Shown: one piece after another, positions 42,836 to 50,712 of the stretch
Numbering within the stretch: position 1 is the stretch's first letter
Layout: each line of letters starts with the position of its first letter
Origin: Gemmatimonadota bacterium
GTDB lineage: Bacteria; Gemmatimonadota; Gemmatimonadetes; Longimicrobiales; Gaopeijiaceae
DNA: 64,000 nt
Direction of reading: 5' to 3'
NCBI GenBank assembly: GCA_007121455.1
Contig: SKKN01000057.1
Location: forward strand, 58,539 to 122,538
Program-made: the position numbers and the translations under genes
The notes under the pieces: generated by a model
What the model was told of the DNA's origin: nothing
Database searches by the model: none
The model's input: only the letters and a program-made list of their open reading frames with translations

Positions 42836-45800
42836 TCAGTCCTCGTGTGGGTCGGAGGCCTTCCCACGGCTTCGCCGGGCCGGTGAGCGGGCGAAAGCGG
42901 TGAGGAGTCCCCTTCGGAGACCAGCTCTGTCTCGCCCACCTCCCAGTGCCCGCTCGATCGGCGGGTCGAGCTCCGGATGCGCCCCGTCCACCTCGGCGTC
43001 CGGGTAGCCGAGCTCCCGGGCGAGCTCCCAGGTGCGGGCGTGGAGCTTTGCCGGGTCGACCTCGTCCAGGTGCCGGTCCGCGACTGCGGGGTCGATGCGA
43101 TCCCTGCCGAGAAGGCTACGGTCTCCCATTGGTGTCGACTCCGGATAGAGGCCATCGACCATCTTTCCGTCCAGCGAGGCATAGGGATCGGCCACTCCGG
43201 GTTCAAACGGGAAGCCGAGGTGCTGACAGAGCCCCTTCATCGTCGGCTCCGGACGGCGCACCAGCTCCTCGAAGGAGACCCGGAACCACCGCGCCGATGG
43301 GACGCTCTCCAGGAACGCGCGCACGTTCGAGTGGCTGACTCGCCAGACGAGCTCCGCGACTTCAGCAGCCTCGAAATCATGCCTCTGCAGGAACAGGACC
43401 TGTTCCAGGTGCTGGCGCTGAAAGGAGCGAATCGTGGACCACGGATGCCGCACCAGATGGACATAGAGCGCCTCCCGGAAATCGGTCTCGGCCTTTTGGA
43501 GAACTGCCGGGTCGAGGGCGTAGGCCGGGCTCTTGTCGGCAAGCAGCTTCGGAGCAACCCAATCCTGGAGCACTCGAAAAAAGTCCTGGGTCGACAGGCC
43601 GGAATCCTCGTGCTCGGCCATCACCCGCCAGGCTTTCTCCGGTCCGCACCCCTTCAGCTCCATCACGGCACGGACAGTGCCTTCGAGCCAGAGCGAATGC
43701 TTTCCGGATAGCGCGTCGCGGCGCTGGCGAAGGTTCTCGAAGCCAAGGAGCTGCAACTCGGGGGACGCGAAGATCCCCGGGTGGCCGGCGAGCATGACGC
43801 GGAGAAGGGTCGTCCCGGAGCGTGGAGGTGCGAGAATGAAGAGCGCGGGAGGGTTTCGGTCGCGCGGTGCGCGCCGGGTCCGAGGTTCTACGTAGCGTGG
43901 GACCGCAGCTCGGAATCGTTCTTCCTCGTCGGCACCGAGCGGCCGGCGAGGGGGCCGGCGCTCGTGCCCCGCTCCCTCCCCCGCCGACCCGAACGTTCGC
44001 TGTACCGCGACGGGGTAGTCCCTCTCGAGGAGGCGGGCGTAGCCTTCGACGGTCGGAGCCTCGAAGAGCGTCACGACATAGACGGGCTCTCCGAGCCGTT
44101 CCGCCGCCCCGTTCACGATCCGCGCAGCCTGGAGGGAGCTTCCGCCCAACTCGAAGAAACGGTCACGGATCCCGACGCGGTCGAGCCCCAGCGTCGTGGT
44201 CCATAGCTCGACCAGAAATCGTTCCAGGTCGTTGCGCGGCGGAGCGTAGGGCTCCTCGAGCACCGGACGCTCGTTACTCGGGTCGGGGAGCCGGTCCCAA
44301 TCCACCTTCTCCCCCGATCCGCGCGGCAGCGCACCCATCTCGATGAATGCGCTCGGCACCATCGCATCCGGCAGCTCCCCCGAGAGAGACCTGTGCAGCT
44401 TGGAAGGGCCGGGAGCCTTCCCATCGTCCCCCACGACGTACGCGATCAGCCGAGGCTCTCCGGTCGCACCCTCGTGCACCGCGACAGCGGCTTCCCTGAT
44501 TCCGGGTTGCCGGAGAAGGGCTGCCTCCACTTCTCCCGGCTCGATTCGGGCGCCGCGCAGCTTCACCTGGCGGTCGAGTCGGCCCAGGAACTCGAACGCT
44601 CCATCGGCCCGCCTGCGCCCTCGGTCGCCTGTGCGGTACATCCGGGCCTGAGCGGAGGCTATCGAGCCACCAGCTTCGCCTGCGTAGGGGTCGGATATGA
44701 ACTCCCGTATGAGCTCCGGTCGATTCAGGTATCCGCGGGCCACCTGGATCCCGCCGATGTAGATCTCCCCGGTCTCTCCCTCCAGGACCCGCCTCCCGTC
44801 CCTGTCGAGAACGTAGACCGAGGTGTTGGGCACCGGTTTTCCAATCGGGGCGTTCTTCTCGTCGAAGTCTCTCGGGATGGCCTGGTGTGTCACGGCGACC
44901 GTCGCCTCCGTGGGCCCATACAGGTTGTGGAGCATCGTGGGCGGCGGTACCTCCTCGTAGAATCGCTTCACCACCGCCGGAGGCAGGACTTCACCTCCCG
45001 CCAGGACGTGCCGAACGCTCCTGCATCTGCGCGCGACGTCGGGGACGTCGAGGAATGCAGCAAGCATGGAGGGCACGAAGTGGAGCACGGTCACACGCTC
45101 CCGCTCCACGAGGTCGGCGAGGTACCCTGGATCCCGCTGGCCCCCGGGCCGAGCGAGGATCAGTCGCGCCCCCGAAACGAGCGGCCAGAAGATCTCGGTC
45201 ACGGAGACGTCGAAGCCGAGAGGCGTTTTCTGCAGGACCGCGTCGCCGGGCCCCAGCTCGAACGTATCCCGGGCCCAGAGGAGGCGGTTCACGATCGATC
45301 GATGTTCCACCATCACGCCTTTCGGTCTTCCTGTGGACCCCGACGTGAAGAGGACGTACGCCAGGTTCGTCGCTGCGGATTCTCGCTTCGAGGTCGGCCC
45401 ATGGACGGGAGGGGGCACCGGATCCTGAATCGGTGCTACGGCGCCGAGCGAGTCCATGACCCATGTCTCGGTGCTCGATTTGTGGCTCCGTTCCCCGAGA
45501 TCCTGGATGTGCGGACCCACGAGGAGAAGCCGCGGTTCGGCGTCTTCGAGGAGCGTTCGGGTACGGGCTGGAGGGTCCTCCGGATCGAGTGCGAGATAGG
45601 CTCCACCCGCCTCCAGGATCGCGAGGATCCCGATCACCAGAGCGGGGGACCGCTCGGCGCAGATTCCGACCAGCGTGTCGGGCTGCACGCCCCGCGCCCG
45701 AAGGTGGTGGGCGAGGCGGGTTGCCCGTTGACGAAGGTCCGCGTACGTCACGGTTGCGGTTGCTTCAGCCGCGCCGTCGAGCACGACTGCGGGTGCGTCC

Positions 45801-45877
45801 GGACGTTCGGTGGATTGCTTGGCGATCAACTCGTGGAGGCAGAGCTCTCCTTCGCCCCTCATGGACGGAGTCGTCAT
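42836..45877 (-). CDS. NRPS protein: adenylation-PCP-sulfotransferase
   Basis: This protein is about 1013 residues. The A domain (about 15-530) has LFTSGSTGRPKG, NLYGPTEAT, YRTGD and a final Lys in GEKVDW. I read the pocket as D-V-T-H-L-G-L-V-A, which fits no standard code well; Ser- and hydroxyphenylglycine-type codes are the nearest. The PCP (about 545-615) has Ser581 in LGGSSL. The last 340 residues form a PAPS-dependent sulfotransferase: the 5'-phosphosulfate loop is LAPPRSGTTLL (682-692) and the 3'-phosphate region is VHLVRHPWSTIRS (about 806-818). The start at 45877 has a strong AGGAGG. It precedes the PKS/NRPS by 71 bp, so it likely loads the starter. There is no condensation domain. 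Confidence 0.9.
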   Translation of the reverse strand: MTTPSMRGEGELCLHELIAKQSTERPDAPAVVLDGAAEATATVTYADLRQRATRLAHHLRARGVQPDTLVGICAERSPALVIGILAILEAGGAYLALDPEDPPARTRTLLEDAEPRLLLVGPHIQDLGERSHKSSTETWVMDSLGAVAPIQDPVPPPVHGPTSKRESAATNLAYVLFTSGSTGRPKGVMVEHRSIVNRLLWARDTFELGPGDAVLQKTPLGFDVSVTEIFWPLVSGARLILARPGGQRDPGYLADLVERERVTVLHFVPSMLAAFLDVPDVARRCRSVRHVLAGGEVLPPAVVKRFYEEVPPPTMLHNLYGPTEATVAVTHQAIPRDFDEKNAPIGKPVPNTSVYVLDRDGRRVLEGETGEIYIGGIQVARGYLNRPELIREFISDPYAGEAGGSIASAQARMYRTGDRGRRRADGAFEFLGRLDRQVKLRGARIEPGEVEAALLRQPGIREAAVAVHEGATGEPRLIAYVVGDDGKAPGPSKLHRSLSGELPDAMVPSAFIEMGALPRGSGEKVDWDRLPDPSNERPVLEEPYAPPRNDLERFLVELWTTTLGLDRVGIRDRFFELGGSSLQAARIVNGAAERLGEPVYVVTLFEAPTVEGYARLLERDYPVAVQRTFGSAGEGAGHERRPPRRPLGADEEERFRAAVPRYVEPRTRRAPRDRNPPALFILAPPRSGTTLLRVMLAGHPGIFASPELQLLGFENLRQRRDALSGKHSLWLEGTVRAVMELKGCGPEKAWRVMAEHEDSGLSTQDFFRVLQDWVAPKLLADKSPAYALDPAVLQKAETDFREALYVHLVRHPWSTIRSFQRQHLEQVLFLQRHDFEAAEVAELVWRVSHSNVRAFLESVPSARWFRVSFEELVRRPEPTMKGLCQHLGFPFEPGVADPYASLDGKMVDGLYPESTPMGDRSLLGRDRIDPAVADRHLDEVDPAKLHARTWELARELGYPDAEVDGAHPELDPPIERALGGGRDRAGLRRGLLTAFARSPARRSRGKASDPHED

Positions 45878-45952
45878 GACTGCCTCCTCCTGGCCCTCGC
45901 GTCTGGCCGTGTGGAGGCGCACCGCATCCCGGTTGCTTGTCGCCGCCTCCCG

Positions 45953-45994
45953 GTGGGCAATGTGGGCAATGTGGGCAATGTGGGCGATGTGGCG
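45953..45994. repeat. 9-bp tandem repeat upstream of the NRPS gene
   Basis: Unit GTGGGCAAT occurs exactly at 45953, 45962 and 45971, then once as GTGGGCGAT at 45980, then decays (GTGGCG). It lies in the 123-bp gap between the VanZ-like gene and the NRPS start, about 75 bp before the start codon. Such an array can change copy number by slippage. Confidence 0.85.
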
Positions 45995-46000
45995 TCTTGC

Positions 46001-46438
46001 TCAGGAGCGCGTTCCAGACCGGGTTCGCTCCCGCAGTGGAGAACCTCGACCCCATCGGAGCGAACTCCTTCGCGGGAGGTGGACTCCGAGAGCGCCAAGA
46101 AGCGCTCCCGTCCCGTTCGCAAAGACGTCGAGGAGCGCACTGTGACGTCCCGGAATCCAGAGCTGAAAAGTTTCGATCGTGACGGAGAGCAGGATCCCGG
46201 TGAGCACGGCCCTCCCCATGGGCCAGCCCCGGAGCGCGAGAGCCACGCCGAGCGGCATGAAGAGGAGGACGTTGAGAGGGACGACGAGGACCGCTCTTCG
46301 GCTGCAGGGAAAGCAGAGAATTCCGCTTTCCGGTTCCACACCCGGCCGCGCGTGGAGCGTGACCGCGAAGATGAGAAGGAGTGTGGCGCAGAGGAGCAGG
46401 TCCGGGAGGCATCCCTGCTCCCTGGAGCGTTCAGACAC
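46001..46438 (-). CDS. VanZ-like membrane protein
   Basis: This 145-residue protein has three to four hydrophobic segments. The VanZ-family signature is readable: LVVPLNVLLFMPLGVALALRG, then a segment with IETFQLWIPGRHSALLDVFANGTGALLGA. VanZ family members are small inner-membrane proteins of unclear function; one confers teicoplanin resistance, and others sit in exosortase-type EPS loci, which is the better parallel here. It lies between the GNAT gene and the NRPS gene on the same strand. The C-terminus is basic (Arg-rich). Confidence 0.78.
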   Translation of the reverse strand: MSERSREQGCLPDLLLCATLLLIFAVTLHARPGVEPESGILCFPCSRRAVLVVPLNVLLFMPLGVALALRGWPMGRAVLTGILLSVTIETFQLWIPGRHSALLDVFANGTGALLGALGVHLPRRSSLRWGRGSPLRERTRSGTRS

Positions 46439-46474
46439 GCGGTTCCGACCTTCCGCCGTTGTACCCTCTCCAGG

Positions 46475-46993
46475 TCATCTTCCGAGCTCCTCAAAGCCCT
46501 GGTATTCCTCATCCAGGAGGTCGTACCAGAGGCGATCATAGACGATTCCGTTTACGTAATGACACAGGCGTTGTCGGCCGAAGATGCGAAAGTGAAGTCG
46601 CTCCAGGATCCGGATCGCCCCTCGGTTGACTTCGACGGTCCATGCGTTGATCGCGCGGAGGTTCATCTCCTGGAATCCGTGCTCCAGGAGGCGCGCCACG
46701 GCGCGAACCGTCAGATCCTGCAGGCCGTATTCCTTCCGGCCGAGGACGAACCAGGTCGTGGCGGTGCCGAACCTCCGGTTGATGTTCGACAAGGCGGCTA
46801 CACCCACCGGCACGCCATCGGCAGCGTGGTAGACGTGGATGTCGTGGATGTCCTGGCGGATCATCCGGTCGAGGTCGAACCGGTCGAGAGTCTGCCGCCC
46901 AGCCCCGAAATCCAGCCATTTGAAGTTTCTCTCCTCTCCCATCCACTCGGCCACGAGCTCGATCTGGTTCGGTTGTATCGGTCTCAGGTCCAT
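46475..46993 (-). CDS. GNAT-family N-acetyltransferase
   Basis: This 172-residue GNAT domain protein is the usual length. GVPVGVAALSNINRRFGTATTWFVLG forms the central strands, VRAVARLLEHGFQEMNLRAINAWTVEVNRGAIRILERLHF is the acetyl-CoA-binding region and later helices, and YVNGIVYDRLWYDLL closes the fold as in the RimJ/PseH-like branch. A sugar amine or the amine of the assembly-line product is a plausible acceptor. It sits between the PPTase and VanZ-like genes on the minus strand, apparently in the same operon. Confidence 0.82.
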   Translation of the reverse strand: MDLRPIQPNQIELVAEWMGEERNFKWLDFGAGRQTLDRFDLDRMIRQDIHDIHVYHAADGVPVGVAALSNINRRFGTATTWFVLGRKEYGLQDLTVRAVARLLEHGFQEMNLRAINAWTVEVNRGAIRILERLHFRIFGRQRLCHYVNGIVYDRLWYDLLDEEYQGFEELGR

Positions 46994-47055
46994 TCCACGT
47001 TCCTATCCCGCGACGAGCTCCGCTCGACCGATCGCAGTGCAAGTCGCGGGCCGTC

Positions 47056-47925
47056 TCAAACGTGAAAACGGACGCTGGGAACGAGGGCTTCCGCTGTTCG
47101 CTTGACCGCAACCGCACCGACGTAACCGGGCGCGGGATCGAGCGGGGACAGCGACCAACGGCGGGCTTCATCGGGGGCCCCCCGCACTTCGAGAACGCGA
47201 ACCGGGCGCTCAGGGGGAACGCTCACCTCGACCGTGGCAGGGGAACGTGAAAGGCCCTCTCCCGTTGCCTTCAAGTACGCTTCCTTCCGCACCCAGATGT
47301 TGGAGAAGCCCCTCTGGCGTTGGATCCGTGGAAGCCCCGAAAACCAGCATCGTTCCCGGTGCGTGAGCAGGTGACGGGTGAGACGGCCGAGGTCGGAGAT
47401 CGGCCGAACGCGTTCGAGGTCTACCCCCACCGAGCCAAGCCGCGTCGCGGCGATGAGCCCCAGCCTTCCCGAGTGGGCCAGGTTGAAGTGGAGGGGCAGT
47501 GGGCTGGAGCGTCTCGGAAGGTGGGGCTTCCCGTTCTCCCCGTATTCGAAGACGATTTCGGCAGGGGGGATTCCCTGATACCTCGAGAGGAGGAGGCGTA
47601 GGCTGCCCCGCGCGGCGATGAAGCGGTCCCGGTCGAGTGCTCGATGGAACCGCAGCGCCCGCTCCCGTTCGTCCAGGGAAAGCAGGTGGTGGAGGGCCGT
47701 GAACCCCATCTGAGGTGCGTCGAGGTCGATCCGCCATACGTCGACGTGGCGAGCCCCGAGCTCTATGTCTCCGAGTGGAGGAGGCCGGCGGCGCTCGACG
47801 GCCCGGGCGCCGGTCCACCGATGCTCCCTTCGTCGCTCGATTTTCGTTTTTGCTCGTGTGGCTCGGCCATTCCCGTGGGCGGTGGGTACCAACTCGGGTT
47901 TTCCGCCGTTCTGGTCATTTCCCAT
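47056..47925 (-). CDS. 4'-phosphopantetheinyl transferase, Sfp type
   Basis: This 289-residue PPTase would convert the apo carrier domains of the two assembly-line proteins to their holo forms using CoA. Sfp landmarks: FIAARGSLRLLLSRY, GENGKPHLP, FNLAHSGRLGLIAA, the metal-binding VGVDLERVRPI and the WVRKEAYLKATGEGL motif. An extra basic N-terminus of about 55 residues precedes the domain; no other good start lies in between, and GGAG precedes this ATG by 8 nt. It is the first gene of the minus-strand run leading to the NRPS and PKS genes, which argues that they are functional. Confidence 0.92.
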   Translation of the reverse strand: MGNDQNGGKPELVPTAHGNGRATRAKTKIERRREHRWTGARAVERRRPPPLGDIELGARHVDVWRIDLDAPQMGFTALHHLLSLDERERALRFHRALDRDRFIAARGSLRLLLSRYQGIPPAEIVFEYGENGKPHLPRRSSPLPLHFNLAHSGRLGLIAATRLGSVGVDLERVRPISDLGRLTRHLLTHRERCWFSGLPRIQRQRGFSNIWVRKEAYLKATGEGLSRSPATVEVSVPPERPVRVLEVRGAPDEARRWSLSPLDPAPGYVGAVAVKRTAEALVPSVRFHV

Positions 47926-48332
47926 TCAACATGCTCCGTGGTTCCGCTTCAGCAGTTCAATCGGTGGCCGGGTTGCGTCGACGTGGAATCGGTCAGCTCC
48001 GGCCGAACGGTCGGACGCGGAGTTGGATCCGCGCCCGAACCGGAGTGGGGAGCAAGTCGGATGCCGCGGACCCCCGACCATGGTGGCGTCCGGTGCGGTC
48101 GGATTTTACCTCTGCGCTCGCCACAGCAGGGTGTGGCACGCCTGAGACGACCCCGATGTCGAGTGTGCTGGCCGTGCATCAGTCGATGCTGCCGCGGGGG
48201 CGCAGCAGATGCATGCCCTTGCGCCGTGAGCGGCTGCTTTGCTCATGGCGTAGGGTTTGCACCCATCATGGGGCGATCGCATCCCGTCTCGGAGTCGTTC
48301 GTCCGACGGCATCGCTCAAGCAGGGTGATTGG
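47926..48332 (+). other. divergent intergenic region before the FemAB-like operon
   Basis: This 407-bp region lies between the divergent PPTase and FemAB-like genes, so promoters for the assembly-line run (minus) and the FemAB/ATP-grasp/TPP operon (plus) should be here. Several short frames are open, but none shows family sequence. I found no strong promoter hexamers, RNA gene or repeat. GGAG at 47934-47937 (minus) serves the PPTase. Confidence 0.45.
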
Positions 48333-49394
48333 ATGAGTCGACCGACCGAGGTCCGGACCCTTCGTTCCGAGGAGTATGAGGAATGGAATCGGTTGGTTGC
48401 GGAGTCTCCCTCGGGCAGCGTGTATGCAACCCCTGAATACCTTGCCGCGCTCTGTCGGTCCACCGGCGGAGGATTCGAGATCCGCGCCGTGCTCCAGGAC
48501 GACCAAATCGTCGGTGGCGTCGGGCTGTATCACGAGCCGGCGGAGGGACGCACGGTCGTAAGCCCTCGACTCCTCCTGTATTACAACGGGCCCGTCCTTC
48601 AGCGGTTTCCCAGCCGGTCCCCCGGCGAGGTGCTCAAGAGGGAGGTCGCGACGCTTGCTGCTCTCGAGGAGGATTTGCGTGAAGGAGGATTTGGGCGAGT
48701 CAGCCTCAAGTCGCGGAGTCCCGTCGCCGACGTGCGGCCATTTCTGGAGCAGGGCTGGAGCGCCGCACCGGTTTATACGCTCGTCGTGCCCCTCCAGGAT
48801 CGCGATGCGCTCTGGAAGCGGCTCGATCGGAATGCACGCCGCCTGGTGAGACGAGCTGAGCGAGAGGGCCTCACGTTCTCGGAAGATGACGACTTCGAGT
48901 CCTTCTTCCGGATGCATCGACAGATCCACAAACGGAAGGGAGCCCCGCTCTACCTCACGGAAAGGCCCTTTCGCGCGTACTTCGAGGCTCTTCGAGCCTC
49001 CAGCATGGTTCGGTTGTACCACGCGCGGCTTCCGGATGGACGCTCTGTCTCGGCTCAGATGGTCCTCGCTGACGGGCATCCGGTGACCCATACGGTCAGC
49101 GCTGCATCCGACGACGATCACAGCAGGACCGGCGCATCTCCGTTTCTGCGCTGGAAGGTATGCGAGGAGCTCGGGAGGGAAGGATACGCCTTCAATGACC
49201 TGACCGGTGCCGCACCGGGACCCGTCACCCGATTCAAGACCCAACTCGGTGGGGATTTGGAGGTGTCGATGGAGGTCGTCTGGACGAGCGCCCGGTTTCG
49301 GGTGCGACAGGTCCCTGCAGCACTGAACCGTAGGGGGCGGCGATGGGCAAGAGTGCTTCTGGCGCCGCTCCGGGTGGGTGGAAATGTTAGATGA
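48333..49394 (+). CDS. FemAB/GNAT-like acyltransferase
   Basis: This protein is about 353 residues of the FemAB-like/GNAT_6 type. The first GNAT-like half has WNRLVAESPSGSVYATPEYLAAL and LLYYNGPVL. The second half has the typical ALWKRLDRNARRLVRRAEREG basic helix, FFRMHRQIHKRKG, ARLPDGRSVSAQMVLADG and FNDLTGAAPGPVTRFKTQLGG. Relatives transfer amino acids from aminoacyl-tRNA or add acyl groups to cell-wall or glycan amines. It is distinct from the XrtA-type FemAB at 25524. It overlaps the following ATP-grasp gene, forming a three-gene operon with that and a TPP enzyme. Confidence 0.8.
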   Translation: MSRPTEVRTLRSEEYEEWNRLVAESPSGSVYATPEYLAALCRSTGGGFEIRAVLQDDQIVGGVGLYHEPAEGRTVVSPRLLLYYNGPVLQRFPSRSPGEVLKREVATLAALEEDLREGGFGRVSLKSRSPVADVRPFLEQGWSAAPVYTLVVPLQDRDALWKRLDRNARRLVRRAEREGLTFSEDDDFESFFRMHRQIHKRKGAPLYLTERPFRAYFEALRASSMVRLYHARLPDGRSVSAQMVLADGHPVTHTVSAASDDDHSRTGASPFLRWKVCEELGREGYAFNDLTGAAPGPVTRFKTQLGGDLEVSMEVVWTSARFRVRQVPAALNRRGRRWARVLLAPLRVGGNVR

Positions 49395-50712
49395 TTCGGC
49401 GGAGGGACCGGATGCTCGGCTGAACCCGCACGCGCCCGCAGAAGCGGATCCGCAGAGGCCGCTGACGAAGGAGCGTACCGTTGAGTTCCGCTGCAGGTCC
49501 CTCAGCGCGTTCGGTGGTCGGTCCCACCCTCCGGCCATCGTGGTCGGCTGTGGGGTCACCGCGCTGGGTGTGCTCCGGTGTCTCGGGGGCGCTGGGATTC
49601 CGACCTTCTACCTGCCGGAGCAGCGGGGGCTGGCATGCCGTTCGCGTTGGGCCAGGCCCGTCCATGCGGGCTCCCCAATTCTCTCAGCAGAGCGGTCGCT
49701 CCGGGACGTGCTCCTCGAGTCGCCGGTCCACGAGGCCGTACTCATCCCTTGCTCCGACTCTGCCCTCCGGCGGGTTGCCCGTCTCCACGGGGAGATGGCC
49801 GAACGCTTTCGCTCGTGCCTTCCGTCCGATGGTACGATCGACACCTTTGTCGACAAGCGCCGATTCGCCGCGTTCCTTCGCGCGGAAAACCTGCCTCACC
49901 CACGGACCGTGGAGGTGGAGCGCGAAAGCTGTCTCGACGGGTTGGACGATGACATCTTCGAGACGGCGTTCTTCAAGCCGAGGGATTCACAGCGGTTCTT
50001 CGCTCGTTACGGTGCGAAGGCCTTTCGCATGGGGAACCGGGAGAATGCCCGATTCCTCCTCCGGCGATTCCTGGAGGCGGGTTTGAGCGTCGTGCTCCAG
50101 GAATACATTCCTGGCCCGGCCTCGTCGCATCTGTTCCTCGACGGATTCGTCGACCGAAGCGGCCGGATTACACATCTGCTCACCCGCCGGCGCATCCGGA
50201 TGTATCCGGAGGATTTCGGGAACAGCACGGTCTGCGAAACGGTGCGCCCGGAGAGCGTCCAGTCCGCCGTGGACGACCTGCGGAGGGCCCTGGCCGCGAT
50301 CGCCTATCGCGGGATCTTCAGTGCCGAAATGAAGCGGGACGCCCGAGACGGCACGTACCGGTTCCTGGAGGTGAATGCTCGGGCGTGGTGGTACGTCGGA
50401 TTCGCCGACGATTGCGGGGTCAACGTCTGCGAAGCGGCGTACCTCGACGCTCAGTCGCTCGACGTGGCGCCGGCTCCGTCTCCGCCCGCGGGAATCCGCC
50501 TCGTCTACCCCAGTCAGGACCTCGCCGCCCTCCGATTCGAGCGTCAGCGGCAGAGGAGCGGCAGCAGTTCTCCCGCACCTTCCACGGGTGCATGGTTCAA
50601 GCCGTGGTTGGGGGCTCGGCAGCCCATCTGGCGTTTGGACGATCCCATTCCCGCCGTCTGGTCCCTCGGGAAGTGGGCGGGCGCCCGGATGCACCGGATC
50701 CACGTGCCATGA
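49384..50712 (+). CDS. ATP-grasp domain protein
   Basis: This protein is about 442 residues. An N-terminal nucleotide-fold segment, PAIVVGCGVTALGVLRCLGGAG, is followed by an ATP-grasp domain: FVDKRRFAAFLRAENLPHPRT, FFKPRDSQRFFARYGAKAF, VVLQEYIPGPASSHLFLDGFVD, and the metal-binding FSAEMKRD and YRFLEVNARAWWYVG. It probably ligates a carboxylate to an amine. The first ~45 residues are low complexity; the ATG at 49384 and GTG at 49378 both overlap the FemAB stop, so the start is uncertain by two codons. It ends in an ATGA overlap with the TPP-enzyme gene. It is not a close copy of the ATP-grasp protein at 19141. Confidence 0.78.
   Translation: MLDDSAEGPDARLNPHAPAEADPQRPLTKERTVEFRCRSLSAFGGRSHPPAIVVGCGVTALGVLRCLGGAGIPTFYLPEQRGLACRSRWARPVHAGSPILSAERSLRDVLLESPVHEAVLIPCSDSALRRVARLHGEMAERFRSCLPSDGTIDTFVDKRRFAAFLRAENLPHPRTVEVERESCLDGLDDDIFETAFFKPRDSQRFFARYGAKAFRMGNRENARFLLRRFLEAGLSVVLQEYIPGPASSHLFLDGFVDRSGRITHLLTRRRIRMYPEDFGNSTVCETVRPESVQSAVDDLRRALAAIAYRGIFSAEMKRDARDGTYRFLEVNARAWWYVGFADDCGVNVCEAAYLDAQSLDVAPAPSPPAGIRLVYPSQDLAALRFERQRQRSGSSSPAPSTGAWFKPWLGARQPIWRLDDPIPAVWSLGKWAGARMHRIHVP

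Noticed and set aside
45953..45994. CRISPR array
   Set aside because: Units are 9 bp, directly adjacent without spacers; no cas genes are present.
44393..47065. An 890-codon open frame on the plus strand opposite the NRPS, VanZ-like and GNAT genes
   Set aside because: It spans several real minus-strand genes and encodes low-complexity sequence without family motifs.
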